Shown here piece after piece: positions 1-11,200 of a DNA stretch of 64,000 nucleotides (position 1 is its first letter; every line of letters starts with the position of its first letter). Location: NCBI GenBank assembly GCA_003024175.1, contig MDYQ01000111.1, forward strand, positions 62,001 through 126,000, read 5' to 3'. The stretch is from Planoprotostelium fungivorum. Taxonomy: Eukaryota; Evosea; Variosea; Cavosteliida; Cavosteliaceae. The notes below the pieces were generated by a model, which saw only the letters and a list, made by a program, of their open reading frames with translations, did no database searches and was not told where the DNA came from. Both the position numbers and the translations under genes were made by a program.

Positions 1-233
1 GTTTTTCGTCGATGGTTCATCATCTCGTGGCCATTCGTATTTCTTCGGTGTTTTTGGCATCCAATCGTCGGGCGAATCCTTGTCTTTTTTCCCCATCGCT
101 TCTTCTGGTGGGAGTTCTGAAACAGATCATGCGGTGGGCCAATTCCACGAATTATTCGTCTACAATCAGTTTTACAAACTGTCGGCCTCGAGATCGTCAT
201 TCACCGGTGTTCCTTCAATTCCCTGGTTGCATT

Positions 234-1437
234 ATGCTGTCCTCTACCCTTCGTTCCGCCAGAATTTCATGTGCTCCATTCAGGGTGAGTCCTCTTCGAG
301 TCAACCCTCCTCTGAGACGGGACAGCCATTCAGCACGGGCTCTTCTCAAATCAAGAAGATCGGAGTGTTGGGTGCAGGTCAGATGGGTGGCGGTATCGCT
401 CAGGTAATTTATTCCTCGTTTGACCTTCTCAAATGGTCAGGTGGCTGCACAGAATGGTTTTGAAGTCATCATGATGGACAACAGTGAGTCTTCTCTCACT
501 CGATCCCTGAAGCTCATGGGTGAGTAGCAGTCTTATCCCGATCGTCACCCACTTCTCACAGACAGTCTCATGACAAAGAACATCGCCAAGGGAAAACTCA
601 CTGAGGACCAGAAGGCATCGACACTCTCCAACATCATGACCACAACTGACATCAACTCGTTCAGGGGTGATGCACCTCTCTCCATCACGTCTCATGAAAA
701 CAGAGGTCGACATCGTCGTGGAGGCCGTCAGCGAGAACCCTGCAGTCAAGCACGCCATCTTCACACAGCTGTGCGGTCTCACCCGTCCAGACACCATCCT
801 CGCATCGAACACCTCCTCCATCTCCATCACCAAGATCGCCGCTGCGACGAGAAGACCTGACAAAGTCATCGGCATGCACTTTGTGAGTTACATCTCTTCC
901 ACTCGATTCACCTGAGACAGATGAACCCTGTGCCAGTGATGAAGTTGGTCGAGATCATCCCCGGCCTCGCTACGTCTCAGGCCACAACAGACGCCACGCT
1001 CGCACTCGCTCAGCAGATGGGAAAGACGACCACCATCTCGAGGGATATGCCCGGCTTCATGGCCAACAGGTGAAGACTTTTTGCATGAGCCATCCAATCT
1101 CATGTTGAACGTCACAGACTCCTCATGCCATACATCAACGAGGCCGTTCAAGCCCTCCTCGAAGGTGAACGAGATGGCAGGTTGTAGATTGAACAGAACA
1201 GGAGTGGGAAGCAGAGATGACATCGACACTACTATGAAGTTGGGATGCAACATGCCCATGGGCCCTCTGACCCTGGCCGATTTCATCGGTTTAGACACTT
1301 GTCTCTCCATCATGAAGATCCTCCACTCGGAGTTGGGCGACAGCAAGTACAGACCTTCTCCCCTTCTGGTCAAGTACGTCGAGGCCGGCTGGCTGGGAAA
1401 GAAGAGCGGCAGGGGCTTCTATGACTACACTCAATAG
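234..1437 (+). CDS. Mitochondrial 3-hydroxyacyl-CoA (3-hydroxybutyryl-CoA) dehydrogenase
   Basis: NAD-dependent oxidation of short-chain 3-hydroxyacyl-CoA in beta-oxidation, probably in the mitochondrial matrix. The spliced frame carries the Rossmann motif [15 protein letters not shown], then [32 protein letters not shown], the conserved [15 protein letters not shown] block and a C-terminal domain with [19 protein letters not shown] and [14 protein letters not shown]. This is the usual family order and about the usual length (near 300 residues). I chose the ATG at 234 because exon 1 ([17 protein letters not shown]) splices in phase 0 over the intron 285-325 and gives a basic, Ser/Arg-rich, acid-free leader typical of mitochondrial import. 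Further introns include 404-440 and one after GMHF. The last intron (ending AACAGAACAG before GVGSRDD) contains GTTGTAGA. The stop lies 27 bp from the convergent Rab gene. Confidence 0.9.
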
Positions 1438-1464
1438 ATGTCACTCTCGATCTTTTTATGTACA

Positions 1465-2345
1465 TCAGCAGCATCTCTTGGTGTTCTGTGCCTGTGGGTC
1501 CGGTGCTGTGAGGCGGATGCCGTCTGGTGGAATGTCTTTCGATGGCATCTCTTGATTCGTCGCGCAGGAGATGACACTGTTCACCAGGTGGTTCATGCAG
1601 TTCTCCACGTTCTTTCCTGTTTTGGCCGATGTCTCGAACCTTAAAAGATCAGATGAGGAGAGGGGTGGGGCTCACCAGGCGATGAAACCGTTCTCGATGA
1701 TGAACTTGTCGAGTTCCTCGGCGGAGACGGCTTGATTCGCTAGATCGCACTTGTTGGCCAGCAGAATGGATGGAACTCTCTCACCTGAAGAGATCAATGG
1801 GGAGAAAGAAGCGCTGGACCACACAAAGAAGAATGGAACAGATGAACTCACCGTCGGGCATCCTCACTTTGTGATCGAGGTCGGTCTTCCAACGAGAGAC
1901 GGCTTCAAAGGTTTTACGATTGGCGATGTCGAACACGATGACGGCTGCATCGGCGTGTCGATAATATACGTGCGTCATCACACCGAATCGTTCTGTTTGT
2001 ATTGCAGATTAGACGATATGGTTCGATGCATCGTTGGATCGTCTTTACCTTGACCGGCTATATCCCACAACTGTAATCGAACAATTGTGTTCTCCATTTC
2101 CAATAGTTTTAGAGCGAAGTCAGCTGTAAGATTGAATTCAATGCTGGATGTAGGATTAAACGGTCGTCACCTCCGATTGTGTATTTATACTTCATGCTGA
2201 ATTCATTCTCTGTATATCGCTTGACGACAGAGGTCTTTCCTATCATACAGACATCAGATCGTGCGACAAAAAGGACCCATTCACCCACGCTCGCCTCTCC
2301 AATGACTAGTATTTTGAAGAGATACTCCGTAATGTCTACTTCCAT
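1465..2345 (-). CDS. Rab32/38-family small GTPase
   Basis: Small GTPase of membrane traffic. Rab32-type Rabs act on lysosome-related, phagosomal and mitochondrial membranes. The spliced protein starts MEVDITEYLFKILVIGEASVG, then KTSVVKRYTENEFSMKYKYTIG, LQLWDIAGQERFGVMTHVYYR, ANKCDL and FETSAKTGKNVENCMNHL, and ends TKRCC, a double-cysteine prenylation signal. The DIAGQ variant of the switch-II motif (instead of DTAGQ) and the RWKTDLDHKVRMPDG segment are hallmarks of Rab32/38. One intron splits the P-loop between VG and K; others follow YTIG, AGQ and MPDG. The protein is about 220 residues, normal for the family. It runs convergently to the dehydrogenase gene. Confidence 0.9.
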
Positions 2346-2727
2346 CCGATTTATCCACCCCAGATGATGGTTATCCCCTCTCCCCGATGACGAAAACAAA
2401 CCAGAGAACCGTGGGAAATTTCCCTTTCGCAGAAGCCTTTTCCTTCAAAACCGCGCGACATGTTTTAGTGCACTGATAGGCCAGACATCTATACGTATCG
2501 TTTGATGCATCAATGCCACATAGAAGAGCACAAGTGACGATCTTGCAATGAGCAAAGGAAGACGGAGATCAGTTTATGGTCGGCCTCCACCCCGATTTCT
2601 CTCCTCTTCTCAAACGGGGGTCAACCATCCGATCCACCTGAGGTGAGCACATTATGAAGGAGGGTTTGAATCTATATCCTTCTCTTGTTATCCACGTGTA
2701 TGGGTATCCTCATATCAACGTCATGAT
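2346..2727. other. Intergenic spacer between two minus-strand genes
   Basis: About 380 bp upstream of the Rab32 start and downstream of the arrestin-domain gene. I see no convincing coding segment, RNA gene or repeat. It presumably holds the Rab32 promoter. Confidence 0.5.
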
Positions 2728-3954
2728 TCAACCTGATCGGCTGATCTTCAGCCGTAACTCGTAATAGATGTCCATCAAGGGTGTAGTACGCGTTGACCAA
2801 AGGCATTCGGGTAGCTGAGGATGTATCACTCGCGACGCCACGATTCCGCCTCACCTGTACTCGGTAGAGCTTCTCTGTGGGATAATGGGTTGGTTCCTCT
2901 ATGTTCATGCGATACAGAGACATGCAGTACCTCCTCTTCTCCCGTCGAGAGATGATGTGTGCATTGAAAGAGAGGGAACACCTGTCGATGGTCGTGGTCG
3001 AATGGTTGACCGAATCGATGCACACGGGCAGCTCTGTTGTGATGGTGAGATGGAGGGGAGATGAAAAGCTCTGCACCTTCACCCGAAGAGTAGCTCATCT
3101 TGTCCTTCGCCAGTTGGAGCTTGACATTCAGTCGACTCTGATGATGGACCTCTCTCTCAACAGGTGGGAGCACATTAGAAGGAAGGTCGAGAGTGACAGG
3201 TACGCTGTGAAAGGTGGGTATCTTCTCTTCCTTCGAATGCTTAATGTTTTGGCTGTGGGGGTATGTCACATTGACACACAATTCGTGGAAGCAGTGAATG
3301 CTGCATACGTCTGAGGCGTTCAACTGTAAGAGTCAATCAGATGAAATGTCAGGAGGCTCACTCGAAAAGAACTGGACAACTCTGGATCGTCTTTCACATC
3401 AAATTCAAAGGGAAAGCAGATGAAACCTGAAGGAAGATAGGTCTCCTGGGATAGAAGTTCTATGCTCTCTGAGTATAAGGTTCGTGGTGGAGTGGGAACC
3501 GATGGCATCTGTGTCAGCACCAAGTGATGATGTCGGATTCCGTTGTACAGAGAGATGGTGACGCCAGACACAGCCGTTTTTCTTTGGAATTGAAGAATAA
3601 CTCGTCCTGTGATCTTGTCGCCCAATCGAAAAGTTCCCATACGATCCAGTGTGATGGCGATGTAGTTGTTGAAATCGTACTTGACGGCATCCTCGAAATC
3701 TAATTGGAGAGTCTCATATTGGGCTCTTTCGACAACCTCTTCGATCTTCTCCTCCAACTTGCCATCGGTTGGTTGTGAGAGCTCGAGATCGATACTTGTC
3801 TTTGGTACGGAGGTAGCATTGTCGGCCAGGAATTGCTGCCCCATATCTGTGTTCTTGTCTGTAAAATGATGTCATCGACCCTCCTCTCGGTCGTTCTCTA
3901 GTTCGCACGAAATTCGCGAATCTAACCCACAGCTTGAGTGTTGTATACGGTCAT
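2728..3954 (-). CDS. Arrestin-domain-containing protein (ARRDC/ADC type)
   Basis: Alpha-arrestin-like adaptor, a family that links membrane cargo to ubiquitin ligases and endosomal sorting. The central exon reads YNNYIAI-like beta strands, then DRMGTFRLGDKITGRVILQF and VSGVTISLYNGIRHHHL, followed by YLPSGFICFPFEFDV. This last is the arrestin N-domain pattern of a stretch ending in a PF.F motif. The C-domain continues with IPVTLDLPSN-type strands, NVKLQLAKDKMSYSS, an intron, then ELPVCIDSVNHSTTTIDRC, ending in LMDIYYELRLKISRSG, the typical last arrestin strand. I placed introns so the frame stays open; one of 49 nt ends at ACAACAG before AGCTGCCC. The start at 3954 (MTVYNTQAV, then a short intron) is inferred; MGQQFLADN at 3844 is the alternative. 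The start lies only 53 bp from the divergent PIBF1 start. Confidence 0.65.
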
Positions 3955-4007
3955 ATTTGCGCGGGAGATTTGTTTTCGACAAGAGGAAAGATCATCGACA
4001 GGGCCTG

Positions 4008-6384
4008 ATGAGCTCTCTCTTTAGGGATGAGAGTATGCGAGAGTATGTTCGCAGCTTGAACGTAAGATAGTCTAGTGTTATGAATGTTTCAATTGCTAAT
4101 GCAGTTGCAGCTGTCGGAATCATCTCTCGATCTCGCCAAAGAGCTATTAGATAATGATATGTCTGATGATGACATCCTAGTAGACTCATCCAGTGAGAAG
4201 TCTGTGATTGTAGAATATTCTCTCCCGCCAAAACCTGAGCCATCCAATCTCTCTCAACAGATACGCATGATGGAACTGGAGGAGCAATTGAAAAAGGCAC
4301 ACCATGAGAAACAGATGGCAGAAGTCAGATATCGAAACGAGATACAAGGGTAGGAGTGTCATATCGTGACGATACTGAGACAGAAAAGCCTTCGTGTGGA
4401 TTTTCAGAAAGTTAGAGACAACATGTCAAACGAAATTGCTTCTCTACTACGTCGTCAGCAGGAATTAGAAGCCAAAAATCCCGTCTTAAAGGAGAGGATG
4501 TCAGACATGATCGAGGCGCTCAAAGGTGAACCGGTCTCTGAAGCCACGTACATCGAGCTGCATGGTATCCCTGAGAGGGAGAGGAGTATCAGAGATCACG
4601 TTGCCGTTCGAATGTTCGAAATGCAGCAGAAATTCCGCGGAGAAATCGAAGCCTTGAGGAGAGAGGTGCAACAATCCAAGTGAGAGTGATCATTATAGAG
4701 AGAATATCAATACTTGACGAGGATGAGCAATTTGGAATTGGAAAAGTCAAAGAATGAGATGGAAGTTCGTCTACAAGCTGCAGAATCCAGCCGAAAGCAG
4801 TTACGCACTGAGTTGGATTATGCCCAAGACAGATGTACAAAATTACAGCAAGAAGTGACGGACAGACAAGTTTTCAACGACGAGACCACCAGCCGGGCAG
4901 CCCACTACGAATCTATGAGAGAGAGATACGAGAAGGCGAACGCAGAGAAGGAGACTCTTCGACACGAGAGGAGCTTGTTGGACTCTCAATTGAAGCAAGA
5001 GAAGGAGGAGAGGAGCGAGTGGACGCGGGTGAAGGAGGACATGCAGAAGGAGATGGAGATGATACGCATGGACAAGGCTTATCTCAGTAGAGAGGCAGAG
5101 TCAGCCAGAGAGAAACTGCGCATTGCCGAAGACAAGAACGTACGAAAGAAGAGGAAAATCGAAGAACTGAAAAGAATGAGAGACACTGCCACGCAGCAGT
5201 TGATCAGAGAGCGTGAAAACCAAAAATCAGAATACGAGCTCAAATTGGACGCAGCGGTGAGGTGATAAGAGATGTAGAGGAATGACGGGTACAGATTGGA
5301 GAGATGAGGAAGAGAACTGCTGAAGCCAGCGACGAACTGAAGGCGAACGCAAAGGAGGCATTCGAGAGGGAGAGACGTATCCTCCTGGACAACCGAGATG
5401 CTGCCCTCAACGAGACAGAGAGGATGAGATTGAAGCTGAGCGAAAGCAAGGCGAGCTACGACAAATTATCCGAAGCGAGTCGAGAGATGCAGAGAACTTT
5501 AGAAGCCAAGATCACTCAGTTGACGGGGCAGCTGAAGATGAAAGAGTTTGAATACGAGAGATGCATGATCACCTTCGAGGAGCAGTCGAGCAATCTGAAG
5601 CAGATCAAGATTATAGAGGAGCAGCAGAGGAAGAAGATCGAGCTAGTGACGAAGGAGTATTACAACCTCAAGACGGAGACAGAGAGACGTTCAGCGGAAT
5701 TAGAGACCAGTTTGATCGAGAAGGAGGAGAGATTGTCCACTTATGAGGCCCTGGAGAAGGATCTAGACGAAGCCATGCTCACCTTTGCGGACACAAACTT
5801 TGAAAAGTTATCCACTCTCACTATGATCCCCACCGACCCGAGGAGAAGGATGAAGCAGGCCATGCAGATGTCCAGGAGGTTGATACAAGAACAGAAGTCA
5901 CACCAGGATACGGAGAGGTCTTTGGAGCTGGAGAAGTGAGCGAGAGCTGAGACTGTGTGGATGTCTGACAGTAGACAGAGTCAAAGTACAACAATTGACG
6001 GAAGAGCTGGGCAAGTGCAACGATTTGATCAATCAGACGCAACAACCTTATCATTACCTCGTAGACAGCCTCCGTCAGAGGGATGAGCTGGTCCGACAGC
6101 AGCAGAAGACCCTGGCTACCATGCAATCGGACATTCAACAGATGAGAGATGAATTGAAAGAAAGAGAAGAGACAGTGAGGAGAAACAGATACACTGCGTG
6201 AGATGAATGTAGACAGATTGTCCAATTGGAGAGGCAGTTGCAACACATTGAATCGATGAAAGTCATCATCAGACAACTACAAGCCAAGTTGGGAGATAGC
6301 AAGAGAGACGAATACATAAAGATCGTCGAACCTCAAGATCCCAACACAGAAGAGGTGATGAAGATCATGAGAGAGGGTGTCTGA
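4008..6384 (+). CDS. PIBF1: PIBF1/CEP90 orthologue, centriolar-satellite coiled-coil protein
   Basis: Nearly all of this protein of about 700 residues is predicted heptad coiled coil. It is more than a generic coiled coil: in order it matches human PIBF1/CEP90, including LRRQQELEAKNPVLKERMSD, IRDHVAVRMFEMQQKFRGEI, RDTATQQLIRERENQKSEYE, TKEYYNLKTETERRSAELE, the PRRRMKQAMQMSRRLIQEQ block and above all LINQTQQPYHYLVDSLRQRD, which is nearly identical in animals. In animals CEP90 works with OFD1 and MNR at centriolar satellites and distal appendages to start cilium assembly. The start at 4008 (MSSLFRDESMREYVRSLN) splices in phase 0 over a short intron to LQLSESSLDLAKELL. Introns of about 36-45 nt follow RNEIQ, VQQSK, KLDAA, LELEK and RNRYTA. 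The last exon ends MKIMREGV. Its presence suggests the organism retains centrioles or flagella. Confidence 0.88.
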
Positions 6385-6620
6385 CTCATACAGGGAAACA
6401 AAGTCTTTGAGGGTCGTCCGGTTTCCATGATCTCGGCACCACTCTGGTATCAAAAGTTGACGGGGAACGTAATGTGATGTGTTTGATTAGGACTGCGGAC
6501 AATGACGTCTAAAGGGGGCTTTCGGTCGCGTTTAGGAATATAAACAGAGCGAGTGATATTATGTCTCGATATTGTGTTCAGTCTCACAAGGTTGATGCAG
6601 TCAATTGTTTCGACAATTCT

Positions 6621-6933
6621 TTAGTTGTAGTAAAGTTCCAGACCCATACCGTCGTGAATCTCATAATCTGAGAGTGTGACGTCTGAAAGATGTGAGATGT
6701 ACTGATGAGATTCGAAATGACTCACGATCTTTGTAGATGGTGTACCACTTTTGGATACGAATCTTTTCTGGCCTCGTTCCTGTCTGAGCAGCGACAATCT
6801 TCTTCAGATCTCCAATCGTATCATCTTCGCTGACAAGATGTGAGATGTATAAACTTTTTACTTTGCTATCCACTTACTTCACTTTGACTCTCACTTTCTT
6901 CCCCAGACGGTCGTTAAGAATCACCTCGATCAT
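6621..6933 (-). CDS. UBL5: UBL5/Hub1 ubiquitin-like modifier
   Basis: A 73-74-residue ubiquitin-fold protein, the standard UBL5/Hub1 length. UBL5 binds spliceosomal partners such as Snu66 non-covalently and tunes pre-mRNA splicing. Exon 1 encodes [18 protein letters not shown], exon 2 [20 protein letters not shown] and then [14 protein letters not shown], and exon 3 [20 protein letters not shown]. The end is the family's YY-x terminus rather than the GG of conjugated ubiquitins. Two introns of about 45-50 nt interrupt it. It lies convergent to PIBF1 (236 bp apart) and divergent from the gene at 7218. Confidence 0.93.
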
Positions 6934-7217
6934 GCCTCGTTCTCGTTTAAAGTCTCTCTACACAACGTCATTCATTCGTTGTAAATTGTCCAAAAAGTCC
7001 CACCAATTATTTTTGGCCAGAGGTGTTTTCTCATAACATTCAATAGGATGAGAACAAATTCATATTCATGTACAATTCATACAACTTGTTAGCCTCGATG
7101 ACGAATGATTCTCCACCATCATTATATTGGTGCTAATTCGATACATAAGCCGGTTGTTTGTGCTGGGTTCAGCGAACGGAAGGTCCGAAACAGACACATC
7201 ATCCATTCACACCGACA

Positions 7218-8192
7218 ATGGGAAGCAAACAATCTCGATCCAATCGTCCCGTAGTGACTGAAACGTCTAACGATTATAATCCAGAAGATCCGACCACGTG
7301 GCCAGAGGATGCCCTGTCGTTTTCAGACACAAACGTGCCCAATGAAATCATCCAATTGTTTCAGCAGCTGAAAGACATCAAAGGAGATTGGAAAACTCAC
7401 ATGCATCCCAAAGTGGGTCTCATCCTTCTCATACCTATCTCTCAAACGGTTTAAAGACGGAAGTATTGTTGTGGGGCTTTGATCATGCCATTAAAGAGCC
7501 CATTCTGTGGCCATCACCTCTCCCTGACCTCCACTCCGCAGTAGCCGTCGAACGACAGTCAGGCTGGTCTATCTTCTTGGATTACGAATTCAGAGACAGA
7601 GTAGAAGAGGTACCATCCACATCCTCAGAGACATTCTAATGGACATTCAACAGATAAGGCAGCAGATGGGAATGATGAAGCCTGTCCTCATCAATGGGAA
7701 GAAGATGTCACTCTCACAGAGAACACCCTTCGCTGGAGAGCACCATTGGATGGGAGATTGTCCTTCAAAGAAATTCCTGGAAGAGACATACGGTCCCCCC
7801 ATTCTCGTTGTTCGCGGCCTCAACGTGTGGGCGGACGTCATCGGTTAATGGATCTTGATCGCATCATCTTATCGTCACAGGTGCAGACTCACCCAGCATT
7901 GTACTGTACAGTGATGGTACGCTCATCCGAGGTGATAAGAAGATGAATGATGTTACCCTCAAATCATTGGGAATCGAAAACTTAGTTGAGGTGAGTCCCG
8001 CCATCGCGATATGCAACAAGATGTCAATCCATACAGAGCATCGAGAATCAACACTTTAGTCTCAGCAATTGGACAGACCAACCGTCAAGCACGGTGTGGT
8101 ATTGGAATGAGGGGAAAGAGAAGAAAGTGTCCATCTACGGGGATCTCTTCGAGTTCATCCGATGGAAGGAATCGAAAGAACGAACGAAATGA
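7218..8192 (+). CDS. Unrecognised protein with N-myristoylation-type start MGSKQS
   Basis: I do not recognise this family. Splicing four or more short introns gives a protein of about 250 residues beginning MGSKQSRSNRPVV, where Gly2 and Ser6 fit an N-myristoylation site. Next come an acidic NDYNPEDPTTWPEDALSF segment, TEVLLWGFDHAIKEPILW, LINGKKMSLSQRTPFAGEHH, GPPILVVRGLNVWADVIG, ADSPSIVLYSDGTLIRG and a C-terminal WYWNEGKEKKVSIYGDLFEF with a basic tail WKESKERTK. The alternating hydrophobic pattern looks like a small beta-rich domain. Introns follow HPK, VEE, DVIG and NLVE. The stop is 25 bp from the TRAPPC10 stop, so the transcripts may overlap. Confidence 0.6.
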
Positions 8193-8217
8193 ATGTGTAG
8201 TTCTTCAGTGAGATGAT

Positions 8218-11200
8218 TTATGATGGAGGTAAAACGGCCTCGACGAGAGCAGAGACGAAGGTCTGCGGTGATCCCACTCTGCACTGTACGTGTGCGTTGG
8301 CGGTGAACGTCTTGTAATCGTGTATCCTCTCTCCGTCTACATCGTTGTAGAGCACCACCTTGGGCACGGGTAAGAAACCCGATGTGAGTGGCAGCAGCCG
8401 GCAAGAGAAACTCGTCTTCTCTCCTTCCTGCGGGGTGTCACTTCATTCTCTGTCATCCATCTTCTCACCTTCAGTTGGAAGGAGAGGATCTTCTTACCAG
8501 ACAGCATCCACACGGAGCTGTCCACGACGACTTCATACCTCAATCCCTGACAGAGAGAGAAGATGCAGCTGATCTCAAATTCCAGAGGTAAGAAGGCACC
8601 CACCGTCGTCTCTTCTGGAAAGTTCAACTGCACGTGATACGATAACTGCCGTCATCAGCTTCATCTACAACGACCTCCTTCTTCACCTTGGGAATATCGA
8701 CTTGGAAGGTCTTTCTGAAAGAATAATCGCTCTTGAGAGGACTGTTGAGGAGGAGAGGGTGTTGATTGGGATCCACCATACAATAGTTTGTGCTCAGTTC
8801 GAGAGTCTGAGAAGTGTCCTGGCTTGCCTTCTTCTGCTCCAGCTGAAACAAGAGGGACGCCAGCTGCCTCTCTTCGATCACCTGTCTCTGTCAACAAAGT
8901 CACACCTCTCCTCTACACTCACGATGTCTTCTTTTCTCTTGAATTCGTTCTCCACTGAGAAAGAGGCGGGAACGGTGAGGGCGTATTGTTTCAGTCGAGT
9001 GGCCGAGCTGATGGTCGATTGCAGCAAGATCTGCAGGTACATCCTGTCACACGTCAGACGTGTCACGTCAAAATGTCCCACGTTTTCTCCAGGGCCACGA
9101 TGTGGTAGTCGATCTCGAACGGGAAGCCGAAATCTACGGGAAGTTTGTGGGATATGAGGAAGGTCTCTTTGGTGTGTTTTCTGTAAGACAAGTCCAGCTG
9201 TACAATGGTGGAGGCTCTCTCTGCCTGGCCCACTTGGTACTGTCCCAAAATGGGCACGAAAAATTCGGCCGTCTGGCCGGCCAAGAGGGGGGAGGGTAGA
9301 GGTACGTCCCTTCCATTGTGACATTGTACCTGGACCGGTTACAATCCATCTACAACGGAGCATTCACCTGCGTCTGGTTGTCTGCAATTCCTTCTCTGTT
9401 CAACACTCGGATGTCGATGAAATCGGACTCTGGAAATTGGACTTGGACGTTGGACTGCTGGTTGGACACCCTCACGCTTCCGAATTGGACCGTATCTTCT
9501 CCCGTATGCACTAACACGTGGAGCAATTGTACGTTGTTCCAGATCAACACACCTGCTCTCGTTCAACAAGTTGCGAACGAATGATGAACCGACCTCCCGA
9601 TCCCTTCACTTCGATGTGAGCGGTGGGCTTGCTGGGAACTACTTTGAAAGTGAAGCCTGCGTGCTCTCCTTTGATGCTCTCGGTCAGAATCAACTTTCCG
9701 ATCTGTACGTTGAACGATTCGAGGACGTAGATACCGTGATGGATGACCTACACGGTGAGACTCTCTCCTCTTCCTCTTCTCACCTCTTCTTCAAACGTCA
9801 GGTGGTGGACTCTGTCGGGTTGTAGTGTAACATTCGCCACGCTGAGACGTATACTCGTGTCCACGTGATCGACTTCCTTATTGCTACTGTCTCGAATGGT
9901 CGGTAGCCTCTGCTCTAATGCAGCCTTCAGCGTCAACACGATGAACACTCTGTCCAATTTGACTTCCTATCCAAACGTCATCCTCTCTCCTCCATCTCTT
10001 CTCACCTTTGGAAAATTCGAATAGAGATGACAAGGAAGTGAGAGAGTCGTTCCAGATGTCAATACGAATTCTTTGTTCGTCTGCAGTTGTGAGTGAAATG
10101 ATGAGAAGAGAAGTCTACCTGCATGGTGATGCTGTGATGTAATATGGGATCACAGTTGTTGACGGATAGTGGCTCTGTCGATAGGGAGAAGATCTCGTCC
10201 ATGTAGAACTGTTTCTGCTCTTGGGTCGTGTGGTACTGTAGATCACGTGACAGCTTCTCGACGATGATGGAGAGGTACCTGTCCATTCTTAGTGATCCAC
10301 GATCTACAACAGTGTAGATTGATGTAGACTCACTTCTCCTTGTTCTGAAGCAACTGATAAGCGGTGGAGGCCTTGTCCAACACGTTGAGAGATAGTGCAT
10401 GCCAGCCTTCCTTCTCGTATTCTTTGTAGATCTTCTCCAGACCCTCTCCTCCCCTCTCGTACCTTCCCCTCAATCTACAACCTGTCACCTTCGTTCTCGA
10501 TGAGTTTCCACTCACACGTCCAGAGTTGCGAGGTCCTCTTTCACTTTCAAGATGCTCCTGAGCCTCGATGCATCCGTCGTGGGCTGTTCGTAATGTTGAA
10601 TGGCCTTCTGACATATCTCCTATTCTACTATTCAGATTCGATCACGTGAAACGAACGCACCGTATAACACTTGTCAAACTTTGCGTTCGAGCTCAACATC
10701 TCCCTCACGGATGCACTTCTCGGGCCCTCGATACCCTCCTCCGCTGTGAATGCCGCCGGGGCCTCTTTCCCCTCTCGATACGTCTTGCTCCTGTACTGTA
10801 CGAGATCGTCCCTCGGTAACCTACCGTGCATGCGTCCCAGCCTCAAGAGTTTCCTGGCTGCGGTGTGGTAGAGATCTCCCACGAGATAATGCATGACAGC
10901 CAATCTCCTCGCTGTCTCTGCTTCCAAATTCTTCTCCTCTTCGGTGGCCGCGTTCGATTCGTTCGATGGTTCTTCTGCCTCGCGATCTACGATTGATCAG
11001 GGAGTTTCGTTCGAAGGAAATGTGAATTCACCTGGAACAGGTTTGGTGTTGTTCTTTGACATTTCGTTCAATTTCTCTTCACATTGATTGGCGATCTGTC
11101 ACATCATCAGTCACTGATGGACATAAAAACGATTCATCACCTGCAGTGCACAATTGAGAGTCCAAGCGTCGACGAAAGAGGGGGAGAGAGGCTTCGCAGC

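Noticed and set aside
429-875. Antisense open frame across the dehydrogenase exons
   Set aside because: A shadow of the true plus-strand exons, which carry a clear protein family over the same bases.
2826-3323. Uninterrupted minus-strand frame as one exon of the arrestin gene
   Set aside because: A 49-nt intron ending ACAACAG gives a better arrestin C-domain (SYSS-ELPVCIDSVNHS) and connects to the conserved last strand YYELRLKI. Reading straight through gives His/Arg-rich sequence.
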